Below the pieces are notes generated by a model, which did no database searches, was not told the DNA's origin, and worked only from the letters and a program-made list of their open reading frames with translations. A stretch of 64,000 bases of DNA from Lunularia cruciata (taxonomy: Eukaryota > Streptophyta > Marchantiopsida > Lunulariales > Lunulariaceae): positions 16,740,001 through 16,804,000 of the forward strand of contig OX419760.1 of NCBI GenBank assembly GCA_948567375.1, in the 5' to 3' direction. Positions 11,213 to 22,778 of the stretch are shown here, in pieces. Both the position numbers and the translations under genes were made by a program. Numbering within the stretch: position 1 is the first letter of the stretch; each line of letters starts with the position of its first letter.

Positions 11213-12430
11213 AAGTTAGGGGGAAATCGAGTATAGGAACTTTGAGTGTTGGTGGTATCTCCAAGCTCAATGGATTGATTGGTAGCTCGATTCAAGTTCA
11301 GTGTTTCCCTAGTGTGCAAAAACTCATTCAATTGATGCAGATTTGGCAATTAGGCAAACCATGTGCAGAAGCACTGGCCAAATTTTGAGCAAAGAAGGAG
11401 TAAATTTTGAGTAGTGGTTGTGATTTTGAACTTAGGAGGTGAAGGCAGGATCAATTTGTTGCGAGTTGGGCTCAGAAAGTCAAATTGAAGGTGGGGTTGG
11501 GAAGCTATTCTCATGAATTTGTGATTTGGAAAAACCTGTGTTGTCAATTTGGCTCGAGTGTAAAGTTAGCTAGGGATTTGGCGGACAACCAAATTTAGGG
11601 TTTACGTTAGATTTTGGTTGGAATTTACATCAGATTTTGGCCAGATTTGGAGGAGTTTTTCTCTTTGGCTAGATTTGGAGGACTTTCGCAAGTTTGGAGA
11701 CGTTTCACCAATTTTGGAGGAGGTTCAAAGTGGCAAGAAGAAAGGCCTCATTTGGCATTTAGAAGCTTCGAGGCATAGGGCTGTGGGCTATGAGAGGCTA
11801 CAAAGGCCTAGAAGGGCCAGCAAGCTAGCTTGCTGGTGTGAGGCTAGCTAGTTTAGAGTAGATCTTGGTCATTGGTTGGCAAAATCTGTCTTTCTTGCTA
11901 GATTGTGCGTAACAGGTTTTGACCCCTAGATCTCTTGTTCCTAGACTGGTGCTCTAGCCAACTAGTCCACCCTCACTTGTTGTCAAAGTGACTGTGCCAT
12001 TGTTATCTATACACATGTAGCTTTGGCTAAGAGAGGCAGTTTGATCCCATTCTTGGTGATCCTAGTAGCTTAGGACTTAGATACAAACTTCTCTTATGTC
12101 AAATGCCAAATGGTGGCAAAGTCAATCTCATGTTATGTTATGAGATGAAGTGTTTTCATTTAGATTTCTTGTGATTGGACCCCCTCCATTCTCTGCTTCC
12201 TATTAATGCACCACGTTTGTGTGAGGTGCCCTGACTTTTGAGTGTTGGTGTTCTAGTGTGCTCTCAATAGTGAGGTTGGAGTGATGACCAGTAAGACTAC
12301 CTTTGTTTCTCTCCGGTGAGGCAGGAAGTGATGACCTGTAGACCGTGAGAGTGTGTGTTATGATGGTAGGTTACAAGTTGTCATTTCCCCTAGTGTAGTT
12401 ATTTTGGTTAGAGTTACATTAGTGGGTGGT
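11213..12430 (+). other. M leader, no gene recognised
   Basis: About 1.2 kb separates the primer-binding site from gag. It holds several short frames with no family I recognise, a palindromic stretch around GCCAGCAAGCTAGCTTGCTGG (near 11816-11836) and a tRNA-like relic on the opposite strand at 11905-11976. Confidence 0.5.
11905..11976 (-). repeat. tRNA-derived relic, possible SINE head
   Basis: Read on the minus strand, TGGACTAGTTGG (11959-11970) matches an A box and GGGGTCAAAACC (11915-11926) resembles a B box, with AGAGC after the D loop and tRNA-like spacing. The stems pair poorly, so it is not a working tRNA gene. It is either an old tRNA pseudogene or the pol III promoter of a SINE; no tail or target duplication was found. 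Confidence 0.4.
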
Positions 12431-12474
12431 GCTTAGTTGGTGTTGGCACTTGGTGGGGCACTTGCGGTTGCAAC

Positions 12475-13970
12475 TTGCGGTTACAATTGGTGGTTTGGGT
12501 TTACTGTTGTGGTTACTTGGTCACGACAGAGTTCTTTGGGGATTCCAGAGGAGATAACACTACAATACATAGTGGGTTTACTCGGAGTGGTGCTCGGTAT
12601 CAGCTTGTATCTCAGGTCTCAGTGAGGGAGGAGATTGACTCTAAGTTGGAGTTTGACATAGGAGCTGATTCAGTTGAGAGTGCACTTGGTGTGTCCGCAC
12701 TGTTGTTGTGGGACATGGATGAGATATATAGGGCCTCCAAAGGCCCTAGGCGTTACTTTGGTATAGTGGGTACCATTGAGTTGGATGACTTCATCCAAGA
12801 GTTTGATAGTAAGTGTGATCTGCAGTTGATGCGGAACCCGACTTTGTTCACACCCTTCATGGCATGGAAAGGGTTGTTTCAGCACTTGGAGGGTCAGCTG
12901 ATGGATGACTACCATGAGTTCAAGAGAACTCATTTGGAGGAGATTGAGTTATGGAGACAGTATTAGTCTCTACACTATGTCTCCATCACTTCAAGCTCGG
13001 TGGCAAGAGTAGATCGGCTGTACCTACGAGTTGTAGCTCGAGTAGTGTGGGTGGAGCTAGTGGAGGTGCACTAGTTGGAGATAGTGCTACTACAAGTGGA
13101 GGTACTACTGAAGGAGGTGGTGTGGTACCGGAGTTTAACCCCATGGTGGAGTTCTTCTTGTGTTTGAGGCAGAACTACCAGGGAGCGCGGACTGACAAGC
13201 TGAGGAGCTTGCAAGAGTTCCAACAGAAGGCTGGAGAGAGCCTACGCGAGGCATACACTCGCATCACACGGCTGATCAGTTTCACTCAGGGAGTTATTGA
13301 GGCCCAGGCAGTCCAGTTTTGGTATAGGATATTGGACAAGGAGTTGCAACGTAGAGTTTGTGATGCTACATTGTCATAGGCTACTTTGCCTACTTTGGCA
13401 GTGGTCTTTGGTTTGGCTGAGCATATTGAGCTCAACATGGTGGAGGAGAGAGTGGTGACATTTGGATTTGGTAGGGAGACCTCATCCACGGCTGTGACTT
13501 CTTCTAGAGTGCAGAAGAGTGCACCACGCCCAGTTGGTTTTTGAGGACAGGGTGGACAGCCTATATCCTATGGAGCGAGTAGAGGGCCTAGTGGAGTTAG
13601 ACCCTTATCCTCATTTTTGGGTCAGCAACAACCAATGAGTGGTGGTGTTGCTTGTTGGACTTATAGTGGACCTCACCATCGGAGAGAGTGTACTCAAGGC
13701 AATGGACCTAATACCTTGGGTGTATCACAACCAGCACAGAGGCAGTGTGAGCATTGCCACAGATTTGGTCACACTAGTGACCGGTGTTTTGACCAACACT
13801 CGGAGTTACGGAGTGGTAGGGCTGCTATGGCAGGTAGTAGAGGAGCTCCAATTCATGGAGGATTAGGTGGTAGAGGTGGTGGTAGAGGATCTAAACCTAG
13901 TAGGGGTGCAATACCTACCCTTACTTCTGATACAACTATGGCTTCTTGGATTGAGCAGTTGGAGTAGAGA
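12475..13970 (+). pseudogene. M gag region with CCHC zinc knuckle
   Basis: The translation shows a helical capsid-like region (DFIQEFDSKCDLQLMRNPTL, WKGLFQHLEGQLMDDYHEFK, at about 12780-12930), then LRSLQEFQQKAGESLREAYT (about 13200-13260), and a zinc knuckle at 13745-13788 reading CEHCHRFGHTSDRC, a perfect C-X2-C-X4-H-X4-C. A Gly/Arg-rich stretch follows (GGLGGRGGGRGSKPSRG), common downstream of Gag knuckles. It would package the element RNA. Confidence 0.8.
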
Positions 13971-14639
13971 TTGGCTAGTATGGCCATTGCTCAAAGGAGA
14001 TCAGATTTGGGTGCTGAGGCTTCCACCTCATATGCTTAGGATAGAGATGCTTTGGACTTCATGTGCGGAACAACACAAGTGGATGCATCTACAACAATGA
14101 CTAGGAGTGCAGTACGTGCTCCAGAGCCTAGAGGAGCATCAGTGGAGTTGGACCCACAGAGAGGAGAGGTTGGGAGACAGGTCAGACTTCCCCAGTCTTT
14201 CACACTATCTAAGGCATTGTAGACGACATCCATGGTTTCTAGATGTCCCAGTGCAGGTGTGGTAGGTGGTGATGGAGTGCATGATGGACTACCTGCTAGT
14301 CAGCCACCTACTACAACACAGACTGAGTCTAGCATGATGTTGGGGGTGGCTCAGCTGATTATGCGGCATCCTTTGTTTTCGGCTAGTGACATGTTTACAT
14401 TGGGAGTTGACCTAGCCCCATTGTTTCGGTTGGCTGCCATGTTGTGTGAGAGTAGGGATGGTGCGGTTCCTACTACCAGAGCAGAGGTGGTTGGTAGTGG
14501 AGCTGACTTGGTTGAGGAGCATGGGATCCGTTCAGTGACCATTGGTTTATGGCAGGCAGTAGTGGCTAGAATGGAGGAGTTGCCAATTAGACTGGCCTTT
14601 GAGAGAGCATGGTTTACACCTGGTGTTGTCCTATTGGAT

Positions 14640-15090
14640 AACTAGAGGGGGATTTTCCATTTGGTGGGACCTTCAAGGAAGGTCTATACACCATAGAGAG
14701 TCTTGTTAGACCCTAGTGCGTAGCCCCTTATGTTGGGGAAGGCTGTAGTTGTTGGTCTGGAGTTACAGAAGACCGATGTGGAGAGGTGTCCATTTCAGAT
14801 CCAGACATCTCTAGGTGGTGGTTTGACATAGTACATCACACGTAGAGAGATTGTTGTCCAGGTTCAGCCTGGTCATCCGACTGATAGCTTGGTGGTGAGA
14901 GCTCAAGTTATTGCAACAATAGCTGAGTCATATGATGTGCTAGTTGGGGGAGCACTGTTATACCCCATGGGTTTCACCATTGACTATTGGGAGGAGACAA
15001 CCTCTTATAGACCTAGTTGGCAGTCTAGTGAGGGACAGGTATATCGCCTACAAGTACGCTTTAGTAGTGGCAGTCTTTGCTCACTATAGT
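14640..15090 (+). pseudogene. M protease-like region
   Basis: The segment has a VLLDPSA-like active-site loop near 14705 and later VVRAQVIATIAESYDVLVGG followed by LLYPMGFTIDYW (about 14890-14990), which matches the flap and C-terminal part of retropepsin-like proteases (the hydrophobic-DVLIG-LYP pattern). It lies where a protease is expected, between gag and pol. The call rests on position and weak motif similarity. Confidence 0.5.
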
Positions 15091-15371
15091 CCCGGACCAT
15101 GGCAGCATCAGTTTTAGCTTTTAGTGGTGCAGTTACTTGGCTTGGTGACTTGTTGGAAGGGAATGCCCATGCAGAGGATACTCCAGTACTAGAGGAGATC
15201 ACTCGGCTTTGGAGTACGAGTGGGATTGTTCCATCCACTTTGGATGTTCCATTGTGGAGTTCCAAGGAGGCATTGCAGTAGCATGCATATCAATTGGTGC
15301 AGTAGGCTTGGAGTGGAGCCTTCGTACCATCAGGAGATGAGTGTGAAGATGAGCCTCTAGAGGCAATTGCT

Positions 15372-16310
15372 GTGACACCTTTGGATACCACACTCATTGC
15401 TTGGCAGTATCCAATAGAGGGGATATGCCTATTGGAGTTGTTTGGTGGGATCAGCACCGGACTAGCTGTGGTGTTATATGCGGGTATACAAGTACAGAGG
15501 TACTTGTATGTAGAGAGAGATGAGACTGCTAGGCGAGTCTCTCTACACCATGTGGCACACTTGGCCTATTGCTATCCGGAGTTATTACCAATGTCAGCAG
15601 TCAGAGGTTACCAAAAGGCCCTATCAGGAGACATTTCTTTACTGGGGGCGCATGACCTAGAGAGACATGGGCCTATTCACTTGGTGATTTTTGGATGGCC
15701 ATGTCATGGACATACACATGCTGGTAGAGGATTGAGTCTTCAGGATCCTCGTTCTAGTGTGTTTTGGGAGATGTTACGTATACTACGACATCTCCAGGTT
15801 CATCAGTCTGTTTCTCCAACTTACGAGAATCACCTTCCTTTGATAGGTGATTCTTGCACTAGAGTGGTGGCAAGTACACATTAGGTCCATTCTTGGATGG
15901 GACCTGTTGTACTGTTAGATGCAGCCAAAGTGGGATCACGTGCTCATCGTCTTCATCTTTGGTGGATGAACTTCTTACCCAAAGAGGTTCTACAATGTGC
16001 TTATGATGGGATTCAATGACTAGACCACATTCTTGTTGATGATATCTTAGATGTTGGACATCAGTCTCAAATAGTGGTAGTGGCTGATAGGTCACCTATG
16101 GCAATGGTGAACCTAGTTGGACAGCCTAGAGCCGCATTTCCCACAATCATGAGTTTCCCAAGCTCTCATGCTTTTTGAGAGGGAGGACCTTGTTTGGGAC
16201 TCACAGTTACAGCAATTGGTGGAGCCCAACGCTGATGAGAGAGAGCGGGTGATGGGTTTTCGCAACGGTATTACCGTTGTTCCACCAGTGTTAGAGGCAT
16301 CCAAGTGTTG
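15372..16310 (+). pseudogene. C5-cytosine DNA methyltransferase domain (DNMT3-like) within M
   Basis: The region encodes, in order: motif I LLELFGGISTGLAVV with GIQVQRYLYVERDE (15429-15524), motif III GDISLLGAHDL (about 15628-15660), motif IV HLVIFGWPCHGHTHAGRG with the catalytic-type Pro-Cys at 15699-15704 and then LQDPRSSVFWEMLRIL, motif VI-like YENH (15822-15833), motif VIII-like SRAHRLHLWW (15936-15965), and a C-terminal block NADERERVMGF (about 16228-16260). The pair GGI-TGL and GIQV-RYL closely resembles DNMT3 (FDGIATG, LGIQVDRYIASE). The order is unpermuted, unlike plant DRM. The enzyme would transfer a methyl group from S-adenosylmethionine to cytosine in DNA. It lies between protease and reverse transcriptase, so it looks like part of the polyprotein. 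It is a fossil with a few breaks. Confidence 0.85.
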
Positions 16311-17559
16311 TCGTGGGGAACGTTTGGTCTCAAGAGTGCGCCGAGCACATGGCTGCTTGTGCTTAGTTTTTCCCTACTGTCCTTCTTTTGGGTCTTTCCC
16401 GTAGACTGACATTCCTTCCCTACTCTTGGATTGTCGGGAATTTGTCTCTATATGAACTTGTTGTTTCAGTTCCCTGAGGTTGGCTTCCCTGAAGGTTTTT
16501 TTTTATCCTTGACTTTCATAAAATTAATCTTGTCATGCAAGTCTGGTGTTATGGTTTCTACCTCTTCCTGGTCTCATATTCTATTTTCACATCAGGTTCA
16601 AGCTATGGTTCGGGATCTGGCAGTTCATAGACCTAGGTAAGGTGACCCTTTATTAAAATAAAAGAAATGACAACTGACAAATGACAACTGAGTGATCTAA
16701 CAGAACATAAACCTGGGGCACCCAGATCATTTAATTATGCTATTCACATGGACCGGACTGAGAGCTCCTAGAATGGAGTTTTCCTCAACTCTAGTCACAA
16801 TTCATAACACAAATCTGCTTCCAAGACTCATCATTCATAGGAATTTCAACAACAAAGTTCACAAGGTTGGATAAGTCAAATAGTTCTAGTCAAGACAATG
16901 CCTGCCTAAGGTTGCAATTGCTCATCAACTCAGCCTGGCACTTCACATATGCTCTCTCCGACAGCAGACAAGGCAACTCATCCTCCGAACCTCTTCATTC
17001 TCCTATGCCATGTTTTGCAGATCAGATTCACTCCATTTAGACAGGCCAACCAACTTCAAATCTTTTCTTGTCCTTGCTCCAGATGAGCTGATCCACTTCA
17101 AAATTCTCCTCCTCTTCTTCCTGACTAGCTCCTATCACTGCATGTTCAGTCACTCTTCACAACATTTCCTAAAAAAAATAAAATATCTTTCTTCTTCACT
17201 CCTATCCTCACCTTTGGGAGATTACCCATCGGCAACTTATGCAGCAAATCCCCTTCAGACCTGCAAAAATTTCTCTCCCATTTTGTCCTTCATCACTCTA
17301 TCCACATTTTCCCACAGAAATCTTCCTTCTTCAGTCTTGTCCTCACCTTCGTGAGAGTTCCCTTATGCAACTCATGCAACCAACCCTTGAGACCTACAAA
17401 AATTTTCTACTCCAACTACTCACAACCCTTCACAGTCCTGCCCTTACATTCCATACATCTGCCCTCTGTCCAAGCTTTCAACTCCTGCAATTTTCCAGCC
17501 TTTACATTCATGCAAAATTTCTCCTTCTTGCACCTCACAAAAACCCCTTCTTCTTCCTG

Positions 17560-18213
17560 CAAAATTTTCTTTCTCCCAGCCTTCTCTCTCCTGCAAAGTC
17601 CTTCACTCTCTTGAGAAGAAAAACTTTTTGCCTTGCACTCTCAAGCCCTAACAATCCTCTTGCAAAAATTTTCCTTATGTCCCGGCACCTCTCTCCTGCA
17701 CATGCTCCATTCCTTCAAGAAGAAAACCCTCCCTTGCCTTGCTGTCTCAAGCCCTAGCATCTCCTGCAAAAATTTTCTTTCTCCTAGCCCTCTCTCTCCT
17801 ACACTCTCTCCTTTGATTCTCATGAGAGGACAAACTTTTGCCTTGCACTCTCAAGCCCTAGCATCTCCTCCTGCAAAAGTTTTCCTTCTGTCCCAACACT
17901 TCCCTCCTGCACATGCTCCATTCCTTCGAGAAGAAAACCCTCCCTTGCCTTGCTGTCTCAAGCCCTAGCATCTCCTGCAAAAATTTTCTTTCTGTCCCAA
18001 CACTTCTCTCCTGCACATGCTCCATTCCTTTGAGAAGAAAACCCTCCCTTGCCTTGCAGTCTCAAGCCCTAGCATCTCCTGTGAAAATTTTCTTTCTCCT
18101 AGCCTTCTCTCTCCTGCACTCTCTCCTTCGATTCTCTTGAGAAGAAACAATTTTTGCCTTGCACTCTCAAGCCCTAACAATCTTCCTGCAAAAATTTTCC
18201 TTCTGTCCTAGCA
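17560..18213. repeat. Tandem array 1 in M, unit about 104 bp
   Basis: Units built around CACATGCTCCATTCCTT, GAGAAGAAAACCCTCCCTTG, CTCAAGCCCTAGCATCTCCT and GCAAAAATTTTCTTTCT recur about six to seven times. Two unit types alternate (a CACATGCTCC type and a CTCTCTCCTTCGATT type), so there is some higher-order structure. Confidence 0.85.
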
Positions 18214-18650
18214 CTTCTCTCCTGCCAAATCCTCTCCTGTCCAACTCAAAAATTCCTACCACTTCTCTCTCTTGTCCAACTCTTCACTTCTTGGGCATTT
18301 CTCTCCTGCCAAACCCTCTCCTGTCCAACTCAAAAATTCCTACCCTGATTGTTCTTCTGTCCAAACCCTTCACTTCTTGAGAATTTCTCTCCTGCCAAAC
18401 CCTCTCCTGTCCAACTCAAAAATTCTTGCTCTTATTGTTCCTCTGTCCAAACCTTTCACTTCTTGAGAATTTCTCTCCTGCCAAACCCTCTCATGTCCAA
18501 CTCGAAAATTCCTGCCCTGATTGTTCCTCTGTCCAAACCCTTCACTTCTTGAGAATTTCTCTCTTGCCAAACCCTCTTCTGTCCAACTCAAAAATTCCTG
18601 CCACTTCTCTCTCCTGTCTAACTCTTCACTTCTTGAAAATTCCTGCCACT
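18214..18650. repeat. Tandem array 2 in M, unit 86 bp
   Basis: TTTCTCTCCTGCCAAACCCT starts units at about 18214, 18298, 18384, 18470 and 18556, giving five copies at 84-86 bp spacing and a partial sixth. The period is not a multiple of three, which argues against a coding repeat. Confidence 0.92.
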
Positions 18651-19599
18651 TCTCTCTCGAAACTCCTCTCCTCATTTCCCGAAAATCCTTGTCTCTCTCA
18701 AAAATCTCTGCCAACTTCTCCTCTAAGGCAAGTCCTCTTTCATTCCCATAACGTAAACAAAACCTGAGCTAGTGTAACCCCACATTATTTCTTGGCTCAA
18801 GCCACATTAAAAGACTCCTTGAGCTAATAACACCATAACTTTTTCCAGCTTCACAATAATATAGGAAATATTGCCCGTGGCAAGGTAGCATAAAACCACA
18901 CCTGAGACATATTGACATAAATCCATGTTCCCTACAAGAACTAAAAGAGAAAAGAAAATTTATCACACAAAGCCTCAAGGGTACACGTGGGCTATTTTCA
19001 CGACGACAACGTCAGGTGAGGTCAGGCTATGGACTTGAATTGTTTGACTTGGATTGTGAGCCTTGGCTTGGTAGAGCAGCATAGGATGTGCTTGATAGGC
19101 ATCACCACTCGGACACTTGTGAGCCCTGTGCCTATTGAGACGATTTAGGCACATGCTAGGGGCGATGGACTGAGTGCACATGGTATTCTTGGGACACATC
19201 CAATAGCTACTAGGGAGAGTGGTCTACTTGGAGTCCATCCAGGTGAGCGTGGGCTACTTGGATTACACTCTTGGTCCACATGGGATGCAGCTAGAGGACG
19301 TGTGGAGCTTGCAGCCGGAGTGGAGGGAGTTTTTCACACAGAGGTTGGGACCTCTAGTGGTCGAGAGCATGACACTATTGCTCCCAAGGGCCCAATGTAG
19401 CAGCCAGTCAATATGTCTTCCACTCCTATGATAATTACAAAGGACACTTGGTAGCCAGATCTTGGACCCAAGCTTACTGGAGAGGAAAGACAAAGGGTTT
19501 GGAGGTTCTTGAGGAGCCACACGAGTTTTTTTGCCTTCAGTATGAAGGATTTGGGTGCTCTGAAGAAACCTGGTATACGGATTGAGCTGACTAGCAACA

Positions 19600-20880
19600 C
19601 ACTAGTTTTCTGATGTCCTTATCGATATAGTGATATGGAGAGGATATTGATTCAGAGCCGGAGTAGTGACCTTTTTGAGGCTAGTTTGGTGGAGATTTCA
19701 CATGGAGAGAATGCATCAACGACAGTGATGCTAGCCAAGAATGATATGCATGGCAACTATACAGATAGGAGGATGTGTGGAGATTACCGTCCTATCAACC
19801 GACAGACTAGGGCTGATTGGTATGCCATGCCTACACCGAAGGAGATTTTTGATGCGATTGGGCATGCAAAGATCTTCAGTACTTTGGATCTTCGAGCAGG
19901 ATATCATCAATTGCCGATCAGGGAGGAGGATAAGTCCAAGATAGCATTTTGGGCTTATTGATCCTCACGGCAAGGATGTGTTATATCAATGGAGGTTCTT
20001 ACCATTTGGGTTAAAGAATGCTCCTGCTGAGTTCCATAGGGTCATGGATAGGATCCTAGCTGGATTGGATTTTGCTTGGTGCTATATTGATGACATTTTG
20101 GTTTATAGCACTACTATGGAGGAGCATGAGAGATAGTTGTTGGAGGTGTTTGAGAGGTTGAGATCTCATGGACTCAAATTATATCCTAGCAAGTGTAGGT
20201 TCTTCCACGAGCAAGTTGAGTATTTGTGTCACACTATCTATCTCGGAGGACTTGGTGTTTAGCAGACCAAGGTGGAGGCTATTGCACGTATTCCTTGGCC
20301 TACGGATGTGAGCAGAGTGTGAGCATTCCTTGGGTTGGCAAACTTCTATCACCGGTATGTTAGAGGATTTAGTGCCATTGCCAAGGCCTTGACGAAGCTG
20401 ACCAAGCTTACACAGGAGTGGTGTTGGGGAGATGAGCAAGAGAGAGCTTTTGTAGAGCTCAAGGAGAGGTTGACATCTACTCCTATTTTGAGGAGACCAA
20501 TTAGGGGACGACCATTTCAAGTTCATATTGATTGGAGTATGTTGGGGCTTGGAGCGGTGCTCACCTAGCATGATGATGAGGAGAAGGAGTTTGTGGTGGC
20601 CTATGCTAGTTGCTCCAACAATTCAGCGGAGGTGAAGTATAGTTCATATGAGGGAGAGTGCTAGGCAGCAGTTTGGGTAGTAGCACATTTTTTATGTTAC
20701 CTATTTGGTAACCCCTTCACTCTCATCAATGATCATCAGCCGCTGAAGTGGTTGATGGAGTACGACAAGCTTTCAGAGAAACTTGCACAATGAGCTCTGA
20801 TTTTATGGTTGTTCATAGACCTGGAGTGGTGAACTGCAATGCAGATGGGTTGAATAGAAACCCATGTCCCAGCCAGTAGG
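19600..20880 (+). pseudogene. M reverse transcriptase and RNase H region
   Basis: The translation has RRMCGDYRPINRQTRADWYA, IFSTLDLRAGYHQLPI, the palm catalytic YIDD at 20083-20094 followed by ILVYS, then FLGLANFYHRYVRGFS and the RNase H start FQVHIDWSMLGLGAVLT and INDHQPLKWLMEYDKL. These are standard Ty3/gypsy motifs. The line is distinct from both the G family (DYKKLNG type) and the C family (DYRGLHKQT type). C1 interrupts the element shortly downstream at 21003. Confidence 0.88.
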
Positions 20881-20997
20881 ATCAGACCGGAGCACGTTGG
20901 CATGGTGAGATAGATGAGGAGATGGTGCCAGGTTGGCATGCATCGGCCTTTTTGTGTATATTTGTAGAGGCTTTGGTGGTATCTCTCTCAGCACATA

Positions 20998-21002
20998 CAG
21001 GA
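20998..21002. repeat. Target-site duplication of C1 (left copy)
   Basis: CAGGA at 20998-21002 is repeated exactly at 26646-26650 on the other side of C1. Confidence 0.95.
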
Positions 21003-21425
21003 TGTAAAAGACCGAAACCGAGGAGAGAAATAGGAGAATGGAAATTCACATTGGGACACTTGAATGAGGGAAAACTCCGAATGCCTAGCATGAGCTTTGG
21101 CCTTGGTATTTATAGGTATCATACAAGTCCCTTGAAGCTTCTCAAGAAGCTTCCTTGAGCCGCTTTCTTGGAGTGCAAGCCAAGTTAACTAGGAAGCTTC
21201 TCAAGAAGCTTCCTTCTAGAAGCCACCTACTTGGCGTGCAAGCTAAGCTAGTTAGAAGCTTCTAGAAGCTTCCTTCTAGAAGCTACCTGCTTAGGGCGCA
21301 AGTTAACTAGTTAGGAAGCTTCCTAAGAAGCTTCTTAGATGCTTCTAGAATATTCTAGGCTATTTTGTCTTATTCTCTACTTCGTAAGCTCAACTAACTT
21401 CGTCACTAAACTCCATATTGTTACA
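21003..21425 (-). repeat. C1 3' LTR
   Basis: In element orientation it begins TGTAACAATATGGAG and ends CTTTTACA. A dense run of GAAGCTTC and TTCTAGAA blocks lies at about 21135-21355. Confidence 0.95.
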
Positions 21426-21440
21426 TATTCCCCCGCCGCT
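21426..21440 (-). other. C1 polypurine tract
   Basis: On the minus strand the sequence AGCGGCGGGGGAATA abuts the LTR start TGTAAC. Confidence 0.85.
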
Positions 21441-21477
21441 AGTTGGTGACGTCCTCGTCGCCAGTGAAGCTTCGAAT

Positions 21478-21640
21478 TCCTTGATGGCCATCTGTGCATT
21501 TTGGAGGTGAGAAAGAGGTTCCCATGTAGCATCATGAAGGGGATACCCTTTCCAAAGGACCTTGTACTCCGTATGTTGGTGACGGCCTTGTTGAATATGG
21601 CGACGCGCAAGGATACGGTCAACTTCGTACTCCTCATGAT
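21478..21640 (-). pseudogene. C1 chromodomain
   Basis: The C-terminal part of the integrase reads EEYEVDRILARR, then EYKVLWKGYPLHDATWEPLS and LQNAQMAIKEFE. The VLWKGY and ATWEP motifs are diagnostic of chromodomains, which in chromoviruses steer integration to methylated-histone chromatin. This places C1 in the plant chromoviruses. Confidence 0.93.
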
Positions 21641-22760
21641 CATTGATAGGGACAGGTAGAGGGGGAAGTTGGACTCGAGAGGAAAAGGAAGAAGGGTTAG
21701 GAACAAAGGGTTTCAACTTGGAAATATGAAAGACAGGATGGATACGCATGTGACAAGGTAAGGCAAGACGATAAGCAACAGGAGAGATAATGTGGGTGAT
21801 ATCAAAGGGTCCTATCCAATTAGGAGCAAGTTTACGAACTTGGGTATCAAGTGGGAGAGGGAGGTTACTAGAGGATAGCATGACTTTATCACCAACTTCA
21901 AAGGTGAGATCACGACGATGATGGTCTGCATATTGTTTTTGGCGATTCTGAGCAACAAGGAGGTGAGATTTGGCTTGTTGGAGAGATTGGGATATAGTGG
22001 TCAAGAATGTAGAAGTATGAGGAACCTGAGAGGGAAGGGGAGCAAGAAGAGAATCTGGAACAAGCGGATCTTGGCCAAAATTGAGAAAGAAGGGAGAAAA
22101 TCCAGTGCTTGCCTGTTTGGAATTGTTGTAGGCAAATTCTGTAGCTGCAAGACATTCATCCCAGTTGGTATGGTGGACATTGACAAAGGCCCGCAACATA
22201 TCCTCCAATGTTCGATTGGCGCGTTCGGTTTGTCCATCAGTTTGAGGATGATAGGCCGTGGACAAAGCAAGCTTGGTGCCGAGTATCTAGAAGAGTGCTT
22301 GCCAAAACTTCCCGGTAAATCGAGGATCACGGTCGGAGATGAGTACACATGGCATCCCATGATGCTTGAAGACATTGTCGAAGTAGATTTGTGCTAAGGT
22401 TGGAGCATCCACGGTATCACAGGTTGGTGCCAAGTGGATTTGCTTACTAAGCTTATCCACAAACACCACAATTGCCGTGTGTCCTTGTTTTGTCTTTGGC
22501 AAGGATGTGATGAGATCCAAGCTCACATGCTCCCAACGAGCGGATGGAATGGCGAGTGGTTGAAGGAGTCCACTCGGCTTCTGGTTGGTGGCCTTGTTCC
22601 GTTGGCAACTCTCACATGATCGGACAAAGTCTCGAACATCTCGTGTCATGTTGGGCCACCACCATTGGCGTTGGAGGGTGCCCAAGGTCTTGTCCACTCC
22701 CATGTGACCAGCTATTGGTAAATCATGAGCTTCTTGAAGGCGCACAAGTCGAAGATCACC
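21641..22760 (-). pseudogene. C1 integrase region
   Basis: The N-terminal zinc module is complete by eye (H-IAGHMGVDKTLGTLQ and CESCQRN, about 22600-22730). The catalytic core has WEHVSLDLITSLPKTKQGHT, IVVFVDKLSKQIHL and, later, TAYHPQTDGQTERANRTLED. The C-terminal part carries the GDKVMLSSSNL and RKLAPNWIGPF motifs typical of chromovirus integrases, leading into the chromodomain. Confidence 0.9.
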
Positions 22761-22778
22761 TTTGGTTGGAACATAGAT

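Larger units (their letters stand above)
16640..18990. other. Repeat-rich non-coding block inside M, possibly a further insertion
   Basis: Between the methyltransferase region and the reverse transcriptase lies 2.3 kb without pol homology. It is pyrimidine-rich on the plus strand and holds two tandem arrays (17560-18213 and 18214-18650). The left edge, read on the minus strand, contains AATAAA followed by an A/T-rich end, which would suit a reverse-oriented transcript-derived insertion. I could not find a clear target duplication. Frames seen here shift from repeat to repeat, so I do not call a protein. Confidence 0.45.

Noticed and set aside
11905-11976. A working tRNA gene
   Set aside because: Acceptor, D and anticodon stems do not pair well and the B box departs from consensus.
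15372-16310. A stand-alone host methyltransferase gene or bacterial contaminant
   Set aside because: The domain lies between M gag/protease and M reverse transcriptase on the same strand and inside one insertion with matching flanks, so it belongs to the element.
17239-18767. Several long plus-strand open frames rich in Ser, Leu and Pro, and minus-strand frames rich in Arg and Glu
   Set aside because: They follow from the pyrimidine-rich tandem arrays. The 86-bp period is not a multiple of three, both strands are open, and no domain is recognisable.
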